Shown here one piece after another: positions 16,921-27,769 of a stretch of 64,000 bases of DNA (its first letter is position 1; each line of letters opens with the position of its first letter). The position numbers and the translations under genes were made by a program. Source of the stretch: Enterococcus termitis (GTDB lineage Bacteria; Bacillota; Bacilli; Lactobacillales; Enterococcaceae). The DNA lies in NCBI RefSeq assembly GCF_001730305.1, contig NZ_MIJY01000043.1:124001-188000 (forward strand). Direction: 5' to 3'. The notes below the pieces were generated by a model, which saw only the letters and a list, made by a program, of their open reading frames with translations, was not told the origin of the DNA and searched no databases.

Positions 16921-19323
16921 ATGAATAAAAGTGGTATTGGATTACTTATGTTGCTTTTCTGTCTAATCTATACGGTTGTCTCAATGGAACAAGCATATGC
17001 TGAAATGAAGAGTCCGCCTGCGGGCTATCCATTGGGTGTTTCAACAAAAACAAATTTAACTGCAGGAGAAACCTTATATTTTAATACAGATCAACTGCAA
17101 GAAAAACAAGTTGTTGGCCAGTTTTTAGCGAGAAATGTCACATCAACGGGTTCGTCTGGCTTATCTAAAAGTGGTTTTCAGAACTATCAAGGCGCACAAA
17201 ATAATTGGACATTGGATCAACTTGATCCAGCCGTTGTTTCAGAGAGGATCAGCGGTAGTGATATGATCCGCTGGTATGCAAACAGTACTAGTTTTAGATA
17301 CCTCAATGACGAGCAGCTGCACTACTACATCGAGAATGTACCATCAGAAAAAGAAATGACAGATGCGTTGCAGTACTATCCTAATTTGAAACAGAACTTT
17401 TCTGAACGAGTTTATCAAGGGTCGCTTCAAACCTTTCCATCTTTTGTAGAAAATGGTATTTCAAATTTTTCGCAAGTAACGGAAAATATTCAGTCTGTTA
17501 GTGACTATTATGCTGAATTAACGGATTTGAATCGAACGGTAGCCTTTAATTTCGCTGTTCAAGCAGCAGAGATTAATACGGAGAAAAAAGTTATAAACAC
17601 AAATGACTGGGGCGGGCAGTCCGCAATTCAGATCAATATTGCATTGAAAAAAGGCGAGACAAATCAAGCGGTGATCATTGTAGACGTAGATGGTCAGATC
17701 GATCATTTCCAGCAAGCACAAGATATTTCAATCAATTACACAAACTACGATCCAGATACGATGCTTCCTCCATATCTGATTTTAAATTATAAACATTTTC
17801 CGACCTTTAATTTTAGCGGCAGCACCTTCTTTCACGCGGCAGCGTATCCCAGCTTGCCGGGAGATGAAGAATATTCCTTTGAAGGAAATCAAGGCGTTTT
17901 TTTTGAAGGGAAGTATGCAGACAAAGAGATTCCATTGATCAAGTCAGACAATCATACGATTCCAAACGAACTAAAAGAACGGACGTATAAAATGGCGACG
18001 CATCTGGTCCATAATTTCAACGATGAAAAACAAGAAATTCAATTTAAAAGCAATGCTTCCTTATTCATTGGGACCGTCTTGGCTCCAAGAGCTTCAGTCG
18101 TTTTGGATGACACGCAAGGAAAAGTACTGGGCAGTGTCATTTCAGGTTATGACATTCATACAAATATGTCGATCAGTGCAGAAGAAAGCAATGCAACCTT
18201 TGATTACGGTGATTTCCCTAGTTTAGAAGATATTGCTGGGGGAGAAGTAGAAGCACCACTAAAACAAGGCAGTCCATTTGATTATACTGGGGCCGAAAAA
18301 AGAAAGTTATACAGTATCTCACAAAAAATACCTGTATATTCGCAATACAGGCCAATTCAAAACATAACGATTACAGATCGCTTAGCAGAAAATCTAACGA
18401 TTTCAGCACAAGATATTGTGATAAAAGATGAATTTGGGACAGATGCGAGCGCTCGTTTCACTGTGGCGATGAGCGAAAATAACGATCTAGTGATCGAAGC
18501 AACGCCAGAAAGCTTAGCAGACACAGAATTTTACGGAAAGACTTACACGTTCGATCTTATTGGTGATGTAACTATCCGCCAAGAAACGATCGCTGACCCT
18601 ACGATTGATCAGATTGTTGTGCCAAATACGGCAGCTGTCACTTTAAATGAGGAAACAAAAGAGAGTAATGAAGCACTTCTCCAAGTCAGGCTGATTCAAG
18701 GAGAACCAGTAAACGTAACCTATGAAAATGAAGACGGTCAAGAAATCGCGCCACCAGAAAGGTTGACTGGGCGAATCGGAATGAACTACCGAACAAAAGC
18801 AAAAGAGATCTCCGGGTATACATTGATTGAACAGCCAAAAAATGCTGCAGGGGTTATATCTAGTGAGAAACAGACTGTTCACTACCGCTATCAAGGACAG
18901 TTAGCTTTTTCATCTGTACCCACTCAGCTCAATTTTGGCACCCATGAGTTATCAAAGGAAAATGAAGAGTATACTGTTGAATCAAAAGACAAAGATCTCG
19001 TAGTAACAGATACACGGGCTTTAGGTTCTAACTGGCAGCTGCGGGCAACCGTGAACAAACCATTGACCGGGAAAAAAACGCAAGCTGTTCTGCCGGAAGC
19101 GCTAGTCTATGTAGAAGATGATAAAAAACTGACTTTGCAGACCAATTTGTCAACAATCATTCATTCCGCAGTAACAACGACCCATGAGGACTGTAACGTA
19201 ACGCAAGACTGGACGACATCTGATACTGGCTTGAAAGTGGACGTCAAATCTGGCGAGGCATTGGCAGATCATTATTCAGGAGAAGTTCGCTGGGAGCTGT
19301 ATGATGTTGTGGATAATGAGTGA
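16921..19323 (+). CDS. WxL surface protein with anchor-A-like and MucBP domains
   Basis: This is an 800-residue exported protein behind AGGAGCG. The signal peptide covers 1-27 (EQAYA). Residues about 210-420 resemble the choice-of-anchor A/collagen-binding type domain (note NASLFIGTVLAPRASVVL and KVLGSVISGYDI). An Ig-like stretch follows, then a MucBP domain at about 597-655 (VTYENEDGQEIAPPERLTG) and a WxL domain to the end with NWQL and RWEL. It is the first gene of WxL operon 2. Surface binding to peptidoglycan is expected; the N-terminal domain is the likely adhesive part. No LPXTG. Confidence 0.85.
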   Translation: MNKSGIGLLMLLFCLIYTVVSMEQAYAEMKSPPAGYPLGVSTKTNLTAGETLYFNTDQLQEKQVVGQFLARNVTSTGSSGLSKSGFQNYQGAQNNWTLDQLDPAVVSERISGSDMIRWYANSTSFRYLNDEQLHYYIENVPSEKEMTDALQYYPNLKQNFSERVYQGSLQTFPSFVENGISNFSQVTENIQSVSDYYAELTDLNRTVAFNFAVQAAEINTEKKVINTNDWGGQSAIQINIALKKGETNQAVIIVDVDGQIDHFQQAQDISINYTNYDPDTMLPPYLILNYKHFPTFNFSGSTFFHAAAYPSLPGDEEYSFEGNQGVFFEGKYADKEIPLIKSDNHTIPNELKERTYKMATHLVHNFNDEKQEIQFKSNASLFIGTVLAPRASVVLDDTQGKVLGSVISGYDIHTNMSISAEESNATFDYGDFPSLEDIAGGEVEAPLKQGSPFDYTGAEKRKLYSISQKIPVYSQYRPIQNITITDRLAENLTISAQDIVIKDEFGTDASARFTVAMSENNDLVIEATPESLADTEFYGKTYTFDLIGDVTIRQETIADPTIDQIVVPNTAAVTLNEETKESNEALLQVRLIQGEPVNVTYENEDGQEIAPPERLTGRIGMNYRTKAKEISGYTLIEQPKNAAGVISSEKQTVHYRYQGQLAFSSVPTQLNFGTHELSKENEEYTVESKDKDLVVTDTRALGSNWQLRATVNKPLTGKKTQAVLPEALVYVEDDKKLTLQTNLSTIIHSAVTTTHEDCNVTQDWTTSDTGLKVDVKSGEALADHYSGEVRWELYDVVDNE

Positions 19324-19337
19324 GAAGAGGTGTTGAG

Positions 19338-19604
19338 GTGAAAAAGAAAAAACAGCTATTTCTGCACTTACTGATACTCAGCGTTTGCGTTAGCCAAATT
19401 TTAACTGTAAGAGAAGGGCATGCGGAAGAAGGAAAAGCCACCGTTGGTTTTTATGACGTGACGCAAAAACAAACAGATCAACGTTTTCCAAAAACAGGTG
19501 ATCAACAAGAAACAAATAGAACGATGAAACTAGGCATATTCATTCTGTTAATAGTCAGCAGAATGGTAGCATATAGAATTCAAAAGAATGAGGAGCGATT
19601 GTAA
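19338..19604 (+). CDS. Small LPXTG-type protein of WxL locus 2
   Basis: I choose the GTG at 19338 (VKKKKQLFL), 5 bases after AGAGGTGTTGAG; the frame reaches back to a GTG at 19320 that overlaps the previous stop. The 88-residue precursor has a signal peptide (about 1-29), GKATVGFYDV at about 32-41, the sorting motif FPKTG near 51, a hydrophobic span and a basic tail. The motif is a variant (FPxTG). Its place between WxL genes matches the small LPXTG protein of locus 1. Wall anchoring by sortase is likely. Confidence 0.82.
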   Translation: MKKKKQLFLHLLILSVCVSQILTVREGHAEEGKATVGFYDVTQKQTDQRFPKTGDQQETNRTMKLGIFILLIVSRMVAYRIQKNEERL

Positions 19605-20189
19605 ATGAAAGTAAGCAAAATTTTAGTAGGAATAGCAGCAGTAACAATGGTGTTGAGTAGCAGCATACTTGCTAATGCAGAGGAAATTGAAAACAAAGAA
19701 TCAAAGAGTGATATCGGCTTTACGACACCGACAGAAGGAGCCTTGACCTTTGTAAATGTTGCGGATTTTGATTTTGGCTCTAATCCGATCTCAGCAAAAG
19801 ATGAAGTGTATACAAATCAAGCTGAAACAGCAACAACCGTACAAGATATTCGAGGAACAGAAGCTGGCTGGACTGTTCAAGTTGCTCAAAATGGTCAATT
19901 TAAGGCTGGTGAAAAGGAATTAAGCAACGCGCAGATTACGCTGAAAGCACCAGCCATTTCACCTGAATCCACAGGGACAGCAACTGCAGCAACAGACGTT
20001 GTGCTAAATACAGATGGTTCAGGAGCAACTATTTTGGCAGCTGCAGCTGAACAAGGAAATGGTACAACAATCGAAACCTTCGGTAAAGATTCAGTCATCT
20101 TAGAAGTACCAGGCAAAACAACAAAAGTAGCCAAACAATACAAAACAACGTTGACATGGACGTTATTAGATCAACCAGAAAACGAGTAA
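19605..20189 (+). CDS. Compact WxL domain protein
   Basis: This 194-residue protein follows directly after the LPXTG stop, behind GAGGAG. The signal peptide covers about 1-25 (ILANA), then SDIGFTTPTEG at 35-45 and a WxL domain with GWTV (about 87) and TWTL (about 183). It is close to a bare WxL domain. It is the third gene of operon 2. Non-covalent wall attachment is expected. The amino-terminal DFDFGS motif is also found in the locus 1 WxL proteins (DFDFGN and DISFGS). Confidence 0.9.
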   Translation: MKVSKILVGIAAVTMVLSSSILANAEEIENKESKSDIGFTTPTEGALTFVNVADFDFGSNPISAKDEVYTNQAETATTVQDIRGTEAGWTVQVAQNGQFKAGEKELSNAQITLKAPAISPESTGTATAATDVVLNTDGSGATILAAAAEQGNGTTIETFGKDSVILEVPGKTTKVAKQYKTTLTWTLLDQPENE

Positions 20190-20196
20190 TAATACA

Positions 20197-20236
20197 GGAA
20201 GCAAGAGCAGTGAAACAACCTACCGTTTTTGCTTCC
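20197..20236 (+). terminator. Intercistronic hairpin before second DUF916 gene
   Basis: GGAAGCAA (20197-20204) pairs with TTGCTTCC (20229-20236), with a 24-base loop, followed by TTTCTTTG. It is a modest terminator or attenuator between the WxL gene and the DUF916 gene, at the same place as the hairpin in locus 1. Confidence 0.6.
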
Positions 20237-20287
20237 TTTCTTTGTTTATAGCAATTACATACATAGAAATAAAATGGAGGAATCAAT

Positions 20288-21334
20288 ATGTTGAAAAGAC
20301 TACTTAAGATGTTGCTACTGGGCGTTATTTACACAAGTTTTTTAGGAACAACAACCGCCTGGGCACAAGATGCGGCGTACGAAGTCAAAGCAGTACCATC
20401 TACTGCGCAAGTGGACGAGAGCAAAACATACTTTGATTTACGGTTAAAACCAGAGGAACACCACACTATCACAGTAATGGTCAGTAATCGATCAGACAAA
20501 TCAGTAACAGTCAATACAGACGTCAAAACGGCAACAACTAACACAAATGGAGTTGTCGAATATATGAATAGTGAGCAAAATAAATCAGTAGAGCTTCCAT
20601 ATGAATTAAGTCAACTAGTCCAACCAGCAACTAAAAAAATCACATTAGCGCCTCATGAATCACGAAACGTTGAGTATCAAATCACAATGCCCAAACAAGC
20701 ATTTTCAGGCATTTTATCTGGAGGACTAATCTTTACAAGTGAAGATGAGGAAAATTCTAAAGCGGCAAATACAGATGTAACGATCAAGAACCAATTCGGT
20801 TATGTAATCGCACTCGTTTTACACGGACAAAAAGAAGTGACGTCAGATCTTCAGCTAAAGAGCATCCATTTAGGCCAAATCAATCATCGAAATGTCGTTT
20901 TTGCCCAATTAACGAATCCTAAGGCAGCCTATTTAAATCGCCTGAACGTAACAGCAAAAATTAAAAAGAAACATACGAGTACGATTCTTTATGAAACGAA
21001 AAAAGACAATCTGCAAATGGCACCCAACTCGCAGTTCGATTATCCGATAAGTTTACAAGAAACCAACTTTAAACCTGGAAAATATACTTTATCTATCCAA
21101 GCAGAATCAAAGGGCAGAACTTGGAACTTTGAAGAAGAATTTGAAATCAAGGCAAAAGAAGCAAAAGCATTGAATGATCAAGCCTATGTCCATGAAAATG
21201 AAGTGAAGGATTGGTGGTATATCATTGGAATAGTGATTCTTTTATTGATCATTATGCTCGTAGTGAACTATAGAGAAAGACAGAAAAAAATCAACGAACT
21301 AGAGGAGCAAGTAAAAGAATTAAAGGAAAAATAG
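20288..21334 (+). CDS. DUF916/DUF3324 membrane protein (WxL-interacting type)
   Basis: This 348-residue protein is behind GGAGG. It has a signal peptide (about 1-26, ending TAWAQ), a DUF916 domain (about 30-155), a DUF3324 domain (about 165-295), a membrane helix at about 303-323 and a short coiled-coil-like tail rich in Glu/Lys (INELEEQVKELKEK). It parallels the locus 1 protein but has an acidic/basic tail in place of the long Arg/Lys tail. It is the last gene of locus 2. A role as membrane partner of the WxL proteins follows from the family. Confidence 0.87.
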   Translation: MLKRLLKMLLLGVIYTSFLGTTTAWAQDAAYEVKAVPSTAQVDESKTYFDLRLKPEEHHTITVMVSNRSDKSVTVNTDVKTATTNTNGVVEYMNSEQNKSVELPYELSQLVQPATKKITLAPHESRNVEYQITMPKQAFSGILSGGLIFTSEDEENSKAANTDVTIKNQFGYVIALVLHGQKEVTSDLQLKSIHLGQINHRNVVFAQLTNPKAAYLNRLNVTAKIKKKHTSTILYETKKDNLQMAPNSQFDYPISLQETNFKPGKYTLSIQAESKGRTWNFEEEFEIKAKEAKALNDQAYVHENEVKDWWYIIGIVILLLIIMLVVNYRERQKKINELEEQVKELKEK

Positions 21335-21359
21335 ACAGAATGAACAGATGAATCTAGAA

Positions 21360-21392
21360 GGACTAGTTGAGTTAGCTCGACTAGTTCTTTTT
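21360..21392 (+). terminator. Terminator of WxL locus 2
   Basis: GGACTAGTTGAG (21360-21371) pairs with CTCGACTAGTTC (21376-21387) around TTAG, followed by TTTTT. Confidence 0.88.
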
Positions 21393-21530
21393 CCATTTTC
21401 TTAAGAAGAAAAATCAGTCGTTACAATTTTTTTAATCTTTTCCGTAAACTGTTGCTTCTACATGAATTATGTTAAAATAAATAGACGTATCTTATAACAA
21501 AATCTTACTGGAGAATAAAGGTGTGAAAAC

Positions 21531-21899
21531 ATGGAACCATCCATTACAGATAAAAAAATCAACGAAGAACTAATGAAGCTGTTGGCATTGATCGGTGAAG
21601 ATGATCTGATTCAACGCTATAAGAAAATAGAAGAAAAAGTACAAAATAACGAAAAGCTGACCGAATTAGTCGAACAAATTAAAGCTGCACAAAAAGATGC
21701 CGTTCAATTTGCTCATTACGACAAACCAGAGGCAGAAAAAGCAGCGATCCAACGGGCAGATGAATTAACGAAAGAATTTGATGAACATCCGCTAGTAGTC
21801 GCTTATCGCGAACAATTAATGGAAGCAAATGATCTTTTACAACACGTCACAGACATGATTCAATACAGAATTAATGAAGAATTAGAGAAAGAAGGGTAA
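21531..21899 (+). CDS. ricA: YmcA/YlbF-family protein (RicA-type)
   Basis: This 122-residue all-helical protein belongs to the YmcA/YlbF (Com_YlbF) family. B. subtilis YmcA, YlbF and YaaT form the RicAFT complex that affects RNase Y-dependent mRNA maturation, competence and sporulation. The gene lies 2 bases ahead of mutS, close to the ymcA-mutS neighbourhood of bacilli, which favours RicA over RicF; the two are hard to separate by eye. The protein is mostly Glu/Lys-rich helices with no membrane segment. Confidence 0.75.
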   Translation: MEPSITDKKINEELMKLLALIGEDDLIQRYKKIEEKVQNNEKLTELVEQIKAAQKDAVQFAHYDKPEAEKAAIQRADELTKEFDEHPLVVAYREQLMEANDLLQHVTDMIQYRINEELEKEG

Positions 21900-21901
21900 C
21901 A

Positions 21902-24469
21902 ATGCCGCAAAAGACCAAAAACACGCCGATGATGGAACAATACTTAGCAATCAAAGAACAATACCAGGATGCCTTCCTTTTTTATCGCTTAGGTGATTTC
22001 TATGAGATGTTTTACGAGGATGCAATCAATGCATCACAACTATTGGAGCTGACGTTGACTAGTCGTAATCGAAACGCAGATGATCCGATTCCAATGTGCG
22101 GTATTCCTCACCACGCAGCGCAGGGCTATATTGATACATTGATCGAAAAAGGCTATAAAGTCGCAATTTGTGAACAAGTTGAAGACCCTAAAACCACAAA
22201 AGGAATGGTCAAACGTGAAGTGGTTCAGCTGATTACACCGGGAACGGTCATGAACAGCAAAGGACTGGAATCGAAAGACAATAACTATTTAACAGCTGTA
22301 GTGGAAGCTGATGGGCATTTTGGTTTAGCTTATGTTGATTTAAGTACAGGTGAATTAAAGACTGCTGTTTTAAACGATGAAGACGGCTTGATCAACGAAG
22401 CATCGGCTTTGCAAACTAAAGAAATGGTGCTAGGCAGTGACTTGTCAGAGTCATTGCAGGAAACGTTGAAGAATAGATTGAATGTTATCTTTTCAGAGCA
22501 AAAAGAAGCAGAAGAAAATGCCGAGTTTAACTTTTTGACCAGTGAATTGACGGAAGCCTTAGAAATAGAAGCTACCGGGAAATTGTTGACTTATCTAACC
22601 GCAACACAGAAACGTAGTTTGGCACATATCCAAAAAGCTGTGGAGTATCAACCTGATCACTTTTTAAAAATGGATCATTACTCAAAATTCAATTTAGAAC
22701 TAACACAGTCTATCCGAACAGGACTCAAAAAAGGCACACTTCTTTGGCTACTGGATGAAACAAAAACTGCGATGGGCGGACGCTTGTTGAAACAATGGCT
22801 GGATCGTCCGCTGATTCAGGAAAAACTGATCCAAGCACGTCAGAAAATGGTTCAGTCATTGCTGAATGCGTATTTTGAGCGTGTGGATTTACAAGCAACT
22901 TTAACGAAAGTATACGATCTAGAACGTTTAGCTGGTCGTGTAGCATTTGGAAACGTCAACGGTCGTGATTTGATTCAGCTGAAGACTTCGTTAGAACAGG
23001 TTCCTCTTGTGCGAGAATTGATCGTTGGTATCAATCAAGGAGAATGGAATGATCTGTTATTAGATTTAAATCCAGCAGAAGATATTGTTGAATTGATCGA
23101 TCAGGCAATCAATGAAGAAGCACCTTTAGCAATCACAGAAGGCAATGTCATCAAAGACAATTACAATGCAAAACTAGATGAATACCGCGATGCGATGCGG
23201 CATGGAAAACAGTGGCTTGCAGAATTAGAAGCCAAAGAACGTCAAGAAACAGGAATCAAAACCTTAAAAGTCGGTTTCAACCGAGTATTCGGCTATTATA
23301 TCGAAGTCACTAAATCTAATTTAGCCAATTTAGCTGAAGGAAAATACGAGCGGAAACAAACTTTGGCAAATGCCGAACGCTTTATTACGCCAGAACTGAA
23401 AGAAATGGAAACCTTGATTTTAGAAGCAGAAGAAAAATCTGTCGATCTTGAATATCAATTATTCTTGGAAGTTCGTGAAAAAGTTAAAGCCAATATCGAG
23501 CGACTACAAAAATTAGCGAAAACGATCAGTGCTGTCGATGTACTGCAGGCATTTGCAACGGTCAGTGAGCGATATCAATATGTACGTCCAACTCTCAAAA
23601 GCAACAGCAAAGATCTGCACATCGTCGAAGGACGTCACCCCGTTGTGGAAAAAGTATTGGGACATCAAGAATATATTCCAAACAGCGTGCATATGAACAA
23701 AGAAAACATTATTTTGCTGATTACCGGACCGAACATGTCTGGTAAAAGTACTTACATGCGCCAGTTAGCACTTACGGTCGTGATGGCACAAATCGGCTGT
23801 TTTGTTCCAGCAGAGTCTGCAGAGCTGCCGATCTTCGATCAAATCTTTACTAGAATCGGGGCATCAGATGATTTGATTGCTGGTCAAAGTACATTCATGG
23901 TCGAAATGATGGAAGCCAATCAAGCTTTGCGTCACGCAACACCAAACAGCTTGATCTTATTCGACGAGCTTGGGCGGGGGACTGCGACGTATGACGGTAT
24001 GGCTTTGGCACAGGCGATCATTGAATACATCCACAGAGAAGTTAAAGCCAAAACACTTTTCTCTACACATTATCATGAACTGACCGTCTTAGATGAAAAC
24101 TTGTCTGGGCTAAAAAATGTCCATGTTGGTGCTGTAGAAAAAAATGGAGAAGTGGTTTTCCTGCATAAAATGATGGATGGTCCAGCAGATAAAAGCTACG
24201 GGATTCATGTAGCTAAAATTGCGGGCTTACCAAGTCCTCTACTCGAACGAGCGGCAACGATTCTTTCCGCTTTAGAATCAGAAGAGCAGCCTGCTAAGAC
24301 AGTCGAATACAAAGACGAGATCAAAGAAGATACAGAACAGCTGTCGTTGTTCAAAGAAGTATCAACAGATGAAATAAGTGTGATCGATACACTGAAAAAA
24401 ATGAATCTATTGGAAATGACTCCAATGGATGCTTTAAACAAATTGCATGAACTGCAAAAAAGAATTTAG
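21902..24469 (+). CDS. mutS: DNA mismatch repair ATPase MutS
   Basis: This is an 855-residue protein of standard length. The mismatch-reading Phe-x-Glu motif is in GDFYEMF (F33, E35). The ATPase has GPNMSGKST (about 609-617), the [14 protein letters not shown] signature and THYHELT. MutS binds mismatches and recruits MutL. It follows ricA by 2 bases and is followed by mutL after a 30-base gap, the usual Firmicute operon. The C-terminal tail ends near a helix-turn-helix dimer segment. No defects are visible. Confidence 0.98.
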   Translation: MPQKTKNTPMMEQYLAIKEQYQDAFLFYRLGDFYEMFYEDAINASQLLELTLTSRNRNADDPIPMCGIPHHAAQGYIDTLIEKGYKVAICEQVEDPKTTKGMVKREVVQLITPGTVMNSKGLESKDNNYLTAVVEADGHFGLAYVDLSTGELKTAVLNDEDGLINEASALQTKEMVLGSDLSESLQETLKNRLNVIFSEQKEAEENAEFNFLTSELTEALEIEATGKLLTYLTATQKRSLAHIQKAVEYQPDHFLKMDHYSKFNLELTQSIRTGLKKGTLLWLLDETKTAMGGRLLKQWLDRPLIQEKLIQARQKMVQSLLNAYFERVDLQATLTKVYDLERLAGRVAFGNVNGRDLIQLKTSLEQVPLVRELIVGINQGEWNDLLLDLNPAEDIVELIDQAINEEAPLAITEGNVIKDNYNAKLDEYRDAMRHGKQWLAELEAKERQETGIKTLKVGFNRVFGYYIEVTKSNLANLAEGKYERKQTLANAERFITPELKEMETLILEAEEKSVDLEYQLFLEVREKVKANIERLQKLAKTISAVDVLQAFATVSERYQYVRPTLKSNSKDLHIVEGRHPVVEKVLGHQEYIPNSVHMNKENIILLITGPNMSGKSTYMRQLALTVVMAQIGCFVPAESAELPIFDQIFTRIGASDDLIAGQSTFMVEMMEANQALRHATPNSLILFDELGRGTATYDGMALAQAIIEYIHREVKAKTLFSTHYHELTVLDENLSGLKNVHVGAVEKNGEVVFLHKMMDGPADKSYGIHVAKIAGLPSPLLERAATILSALESEEQPAKTVEYKDEIKEDTEQLSLFKEVSTDEISVIDTLKKMNLLEMTPMDALNKLHELQKRI

Positions 24470-24499
24470 GTACAGCTAGAAACGGAAAGGATGGGACAA

Positions 24500-26572
24500 A
24501 TGGGAAAAATTCAAGAATTATCTGAGCAGCTTGCCAACCAGATTGCCGCTGGTGAAGTAGTAGAACGTCCTGCATCCGTTGTAAAAGAACTTGTAGAAAA
24601 TGCCATCGATGCTGGCAGCACTCAAATCGATATTTTTATTGAAGAAGCAGGACTAAAAACAATACAAGTGATCGATAATGGAGAAGGAATCGCTAAAGAA
24701 GATATTTTAAGCGCCTTTAAGCGGCATGCAACAAGTAAAATTCATACAAGAGACGATTTATTCCGCATTCGCAGTTTAGGCTTTCGTGGAGAAGCTCTTC
24801 CAAGTATTGCCTCTGTTTCAGAAATTAGTGTAGAAACAGCTGTATCAGAACAAGGTGAAGGCAGTTATATTCAAATGAAAGGCGGCAAAGTTGAGGAACA
24901 TCGCCCGGCAGCCTTACGAAAAGGGACGAAAATCACGGTTTCTAACCTGTTTTTCAATACGCCGGCACGTCTTAAATATGTAAAAACGATTCAGACAGAG
25001 CTAGCCAATGTAGGCGATATCGTCAATCGTTTAGCATTAAGCCATCCAAAAATAGCTTTTCGCTTAGTTCATGATGGGAATAAAATGATGAACACCACTG
25101 GTAATGGGGACTTAAAACAAACGATTGCTGGTATCTACGGTATCAGTACGGCCAAGAAAATGCTGAAAATCGAGGCAGAAGATTTAGATTTTAAGTTGAC
25201 TGGCTATGTTTCTTTGCCTGAGGTGACCAGAGCAAGCCGCAATTATTTATCTACGATCATCAATGGGCGCTATATCAAAAATTTTGCTCTAAACAAGGCT
25301 ATTGTTGATGGATATGGGTCGAAATTAATGGTGGGTCGCTTTCCGATTGCTGTATTAGAGATTGAAATGGACCCGTTGTTAGTCGATGTCAATGTTCATC
25401 CGACCAAACAAGAAGTTCGATTGAGTAAAGAAAAGGAACTGATGCTTTTAATCAGTGAAGCGATTCGTGAAGTGTTGAGTCAGGAACAGCTGATTCCAAA
25501 TGCGGCAGATAATCTTCGTTTCAAAAAGAAAGTCGAACAACAGCCTAAAGTCGAACAGATGGAAATTCCTTTGACAGAGCAAACGGAGACTGCGAAACCT
25601 GTACGAAAACCAGGTAGCTTAGGCTATGATCCTGCAAATGGTAGCTTCTTTGTGAAAGAAACACAGGCAACATTTTCTGCACAGCCGCCAAGCACACCAC
25701 AGCAGGAACAATCAGATTCAGCACCACTTGATAAGGAAGCATTGATGGCGTATGCCTTTAGCTCACCAACTGAAGAGCCGGTATCTGCTGAAACGGAGGA
25801 AACTACAACTGAAGAACCAGTCAATGAAGCGCTGGAACAAAAAGAACAAACGCCGACGGTGGACGAACAAGTCTACGAAGAAGAGTTGAGTCATCATCCT
25901 GAATTTGATTTTTCAGCAACCCATTCTGACCGACAATTGGAACAGGCTTTGAACAAACTTTCAGATGAACGACCTAAAGAACGGTTTCCAGAACTAGAAT
26001 ATTTCGGTCAGATGCATGGAACCTATCTTTTTGCCCAAAGTAAAGATGGTTTATATATTATCGACCAGCATGCAGCACAAGAACGGATCAAGTACGAGTA
26101 TTTTAGAGAAAAAATCGGTGAAGTGACGAATGATCTTCAAGAGCTGTTAGTGCCGATCGTAATCGATTATCCTAACAGTGATGCGCTTAAAATCAAAGAG
26201 GCAAAAGATATTTTGGCAGAAGTGGGGATTCATCTAGAAGATTTTGGGCAAAACAGTTTTATTGTTCGGGCCCATCCAACTTGGTATCCAGCTGGTGAAG
26301 AAGAAAGTATTATCCGTGAAATGATCGATATGTTTTTAACGACAGGTAAAGTTAGTGTGAAAAAATTCCGCGAAGCGACAGCAATCATGATGAGCTGCAA
26401 ACGTTCGATCAAAGCCAATCATTATTTAAATGAGCAGCAAGCAAGAGTTCTGTTAAAGGATCTTGAAACCTGCGAAAATCCGTTTAATTGTCCTCATGGA
26501 CGTCCTGTTTTGATCCACTTTACAAATTCAGACATGGAAAAAATGTTCAAACGGATCCAAGATCCACATTAA
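24500..26572 (+). CDS. mutL: DNA mismatch repair endonuclease MutL
   Basis: I start at the ATG at 24500 ([10 protein letters not shown]), which has AAAGG about 10 bases upstream; the ATG at 24491 lies too close to that site. The protein has about 690 residues. GHKL ATPase motifs are ENAIDAG, DNGEGI and GFRGEAL in the first 100 residues. A long acidic Gln/Glu-rich linker (about 340-470) leads to the C-terminal dimerisation domain with [12 protein letters not shown], the metal-dependent nicking motif of Bacillus-type MutL. It is in an operon with mutS. Confidence 0.97.
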   Translation: MGKIQELSEQLANQIAAGEVVERPASVVKELVENAIDAGSTQIDIFIEEAGLKTIQVIDNGEGIAKEDILSAFKRHATSKIHTRDDLFRIRSLGFRGEALPSIASVSEISVETAVSEQGEGSYIQMKGGKVEEHRPAALRKGTKITVSNLFFNTPARLKYVKTIQTELANVGDIVNRLALSHPKIAFRLVHDGNKMMNTTGNGDLKQTIAGIYGISTAKKMLKIEAEDLDFKLTGYVSLPEVTRASRNYLSTIINGRYIKNFALNKAIVDGYGSKLMVGRFPIAVLEIEMDPLLVDVNVHPTKQEVRLSKEKELMLLISEAIREVLSQEQLIPNAADNLRFKKKVEQQPKVEQMEIPLTEQTETAKPVRKPGSLGYDPANGSFFVKETQATFSAQPPSTPQQEQSDSAPLDKEALMAYAFSSPTEEPVSAETEETTTEEPVNEALEQKEQTPTVDEQVYEEELSHHPEFDFSATHSDRQLEQALNKLSDERPKERFPELEYFGQMHGTYLFAQSKDGLYIIDQHAAQERIKYEYFREKIGEVTNDLQELLVPIVIDYPNSDALKIKEAKDILAEVGIHLEDFGQNSFIVRAHPTWYPAGEEESIIREMIDMFLTTGKVSVKKFREATAIMMSCKRSIKANHYLNEQQARVLLKDLETCENPFNCPHGRPVLIHFTNSDMEKMFKRIQDPH

Positions 26573-26592
26573 AAATGAAAAAGGTGACGAAA

Positions 26593-27147
26593 ATGACAGT
26601 GATCTTAGCTTCACAATCTCCGCGCAGACGCGAGTTGCTCGGACGAATCGTTTCAGATTTTGAGATTGTACCAGCAGCTATCGATGAAGAAATAAAAAGT
26701 TATTTTACTGCAATGGACTATGTACTAGAAATGGCGACCCAAAAAGCGAAACACGTGGCAACAAAATATCCTAACGACTTAGTAATCGGCTGTGATACGA
26801 TCGTTGCGATCGATAATGAAATTTTAGGTAAACCAAAGTCAAGAGAAGATGGCTTTAGAATGTTGAAGCAGTTGAGCGGACGCACGCATAAAGTTTATAC
26901 CAGTGTTGTTATGATGAAAGATGACCAAGAATCATCAGCAACGGTTCCAGCCACAGTAGAATTTTTTGATCTGACAGATGAAGAAATCAATCATTACCTA
27001 GATTCAGATGAATATAAAGATAAAGCTGGGGCCTATGGGATTCAAGAACAAGGCGCTTTGCTCGTAAAAAGTATTCAAGGTGATTACTATTCGATCATGG
27101 GGTTGCCAATCGCAACGGTCTACCGCATGTTGCCAACATTTGACTGA
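26593..27147 (+). CDS. maf: Maf-family nucleoside triphosphate pyrophosphatase
   Basis: I choose the ATG at 26593 ([13 protein letters not shown]) because AAGGTGA is 5 bases upstream; the frame extends back to 26488 inside mutL. The product has 184 residues. Family motifs are [28 protein letters not shown] and AGAYGIQ. Maf proteins hydrolyse non-canonical or canonical NTPs such as dTTP/UTP and are linked to septum formation. It lies 20 bases after mutL in the same direction, so probably in the same transcript. Confidence 0.93.
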   Translation: MTVILASQSPRRRELLGRIVSDFEIVPAAIDEEIKSYFTAMDYVLEMATQKAKHVATKYPNDLVIGCDTIVAIDNEILGKPKSREDGFRMLKQLSGRTHKVYTSVVMMKDDQESSATVPATVEFFDLTDEEINHYLDSDEYKDKAGAYGIQEQGALLVKSIQGDYYSIMGLPIATVYRMLPTFD

Positions 27148-27176
27148 GATCGAACGTAGAAAGAAGGAAGAACATC

Positions 27177-27671
27177 ATGAAATGCTCCGAAACAAGGGCT
27201 GTTCAGACCCATATCATTACGTATCCTTATCTGAATTTCCATAAAACCTTATTTGGTGGTCAATTGATGGCTTGGCTGGATGAAACAGCTGGAATAGCAG
27301 CCGTTCGTGTATCAAGATCTGCTATTGTTACAGCATCTGTCGATCATCTAGACTTTTTAGCACCTTTAAAAGCGAATCATTCGGTTTGTATTGATGCGTA
27401 TGTCTCGGGTGTTGGGACTCGCTCTATGGAAATTTTTGCTAAAGTCATCGGAGAAGATTTATTCACAGGTGATCGTTACTTAGCCGGTACGTGCTTCATG
27501 ACATTTGTTGTACCAAAAGGAGCCAAATTGCCAGATAGGATTGAACCACAAACAGATGAAGAAGCCTTTATCTGTCAAGGGTATGAAAAAAGGAAAGACA
27601 TACGTCTAGCGAAACGGCAGGAAAGCATCGATCTAGCTAAGAATGTCGATTTAGATATACCTTGGAATTAA
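27177..27671 (+). CDS. Hot-dog acyl-CoA thioesterase
   Basis: This 164-residue protein is behind GAAGGAAGA. The hot-dog motif FHKTLFGGQLMAWLDETAG places the helix and active-site Asp of the YkhA/YciA acyl-CoA thioesterase group; IVTASVDHLDFLAPL follows. Such enzymes cleave acyl-CoA. The C-terminus is charged. It lies 29 bases after maf and ends at a strong terminator, so it closes the mut operon. Confidence 0.9.
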   Translation: MKCSETRAVQTHIITYPYLNFHKTLFGGQLMAWLDETAGIAAVRVSRSAIVTASVDHLDFLAPLKANHSVCIDAYVSGVGTRSMEIFAKVIGEDLFTGDRYLAGTCFMTFVVPKGAKLPDRIEPQTDEEAFICQGYEKRKDIRLAKRQESIDLAKNVDLDIPWN

Positions 27672-27684
27672 TAGAGAAACGACG

Positions 27685-27718
27685 CACTCATTTTCTAAAC
27701 AGAAAATGAGTGTTTTTT
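27685..27718 (+). terminator. Terminator after thioesterase gene
   Basis: CACTCATTTTCT (27685-27696) pairs with AGAAAATGAGTG (27701-27712) around AAAC, then TTTTTT. Confidence 0.93.
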
Positions 27719-27769
27719 CATTAATAATGCTATCATAAGGTAAATAAATTAGTGAGGGTGTGATTTGTC

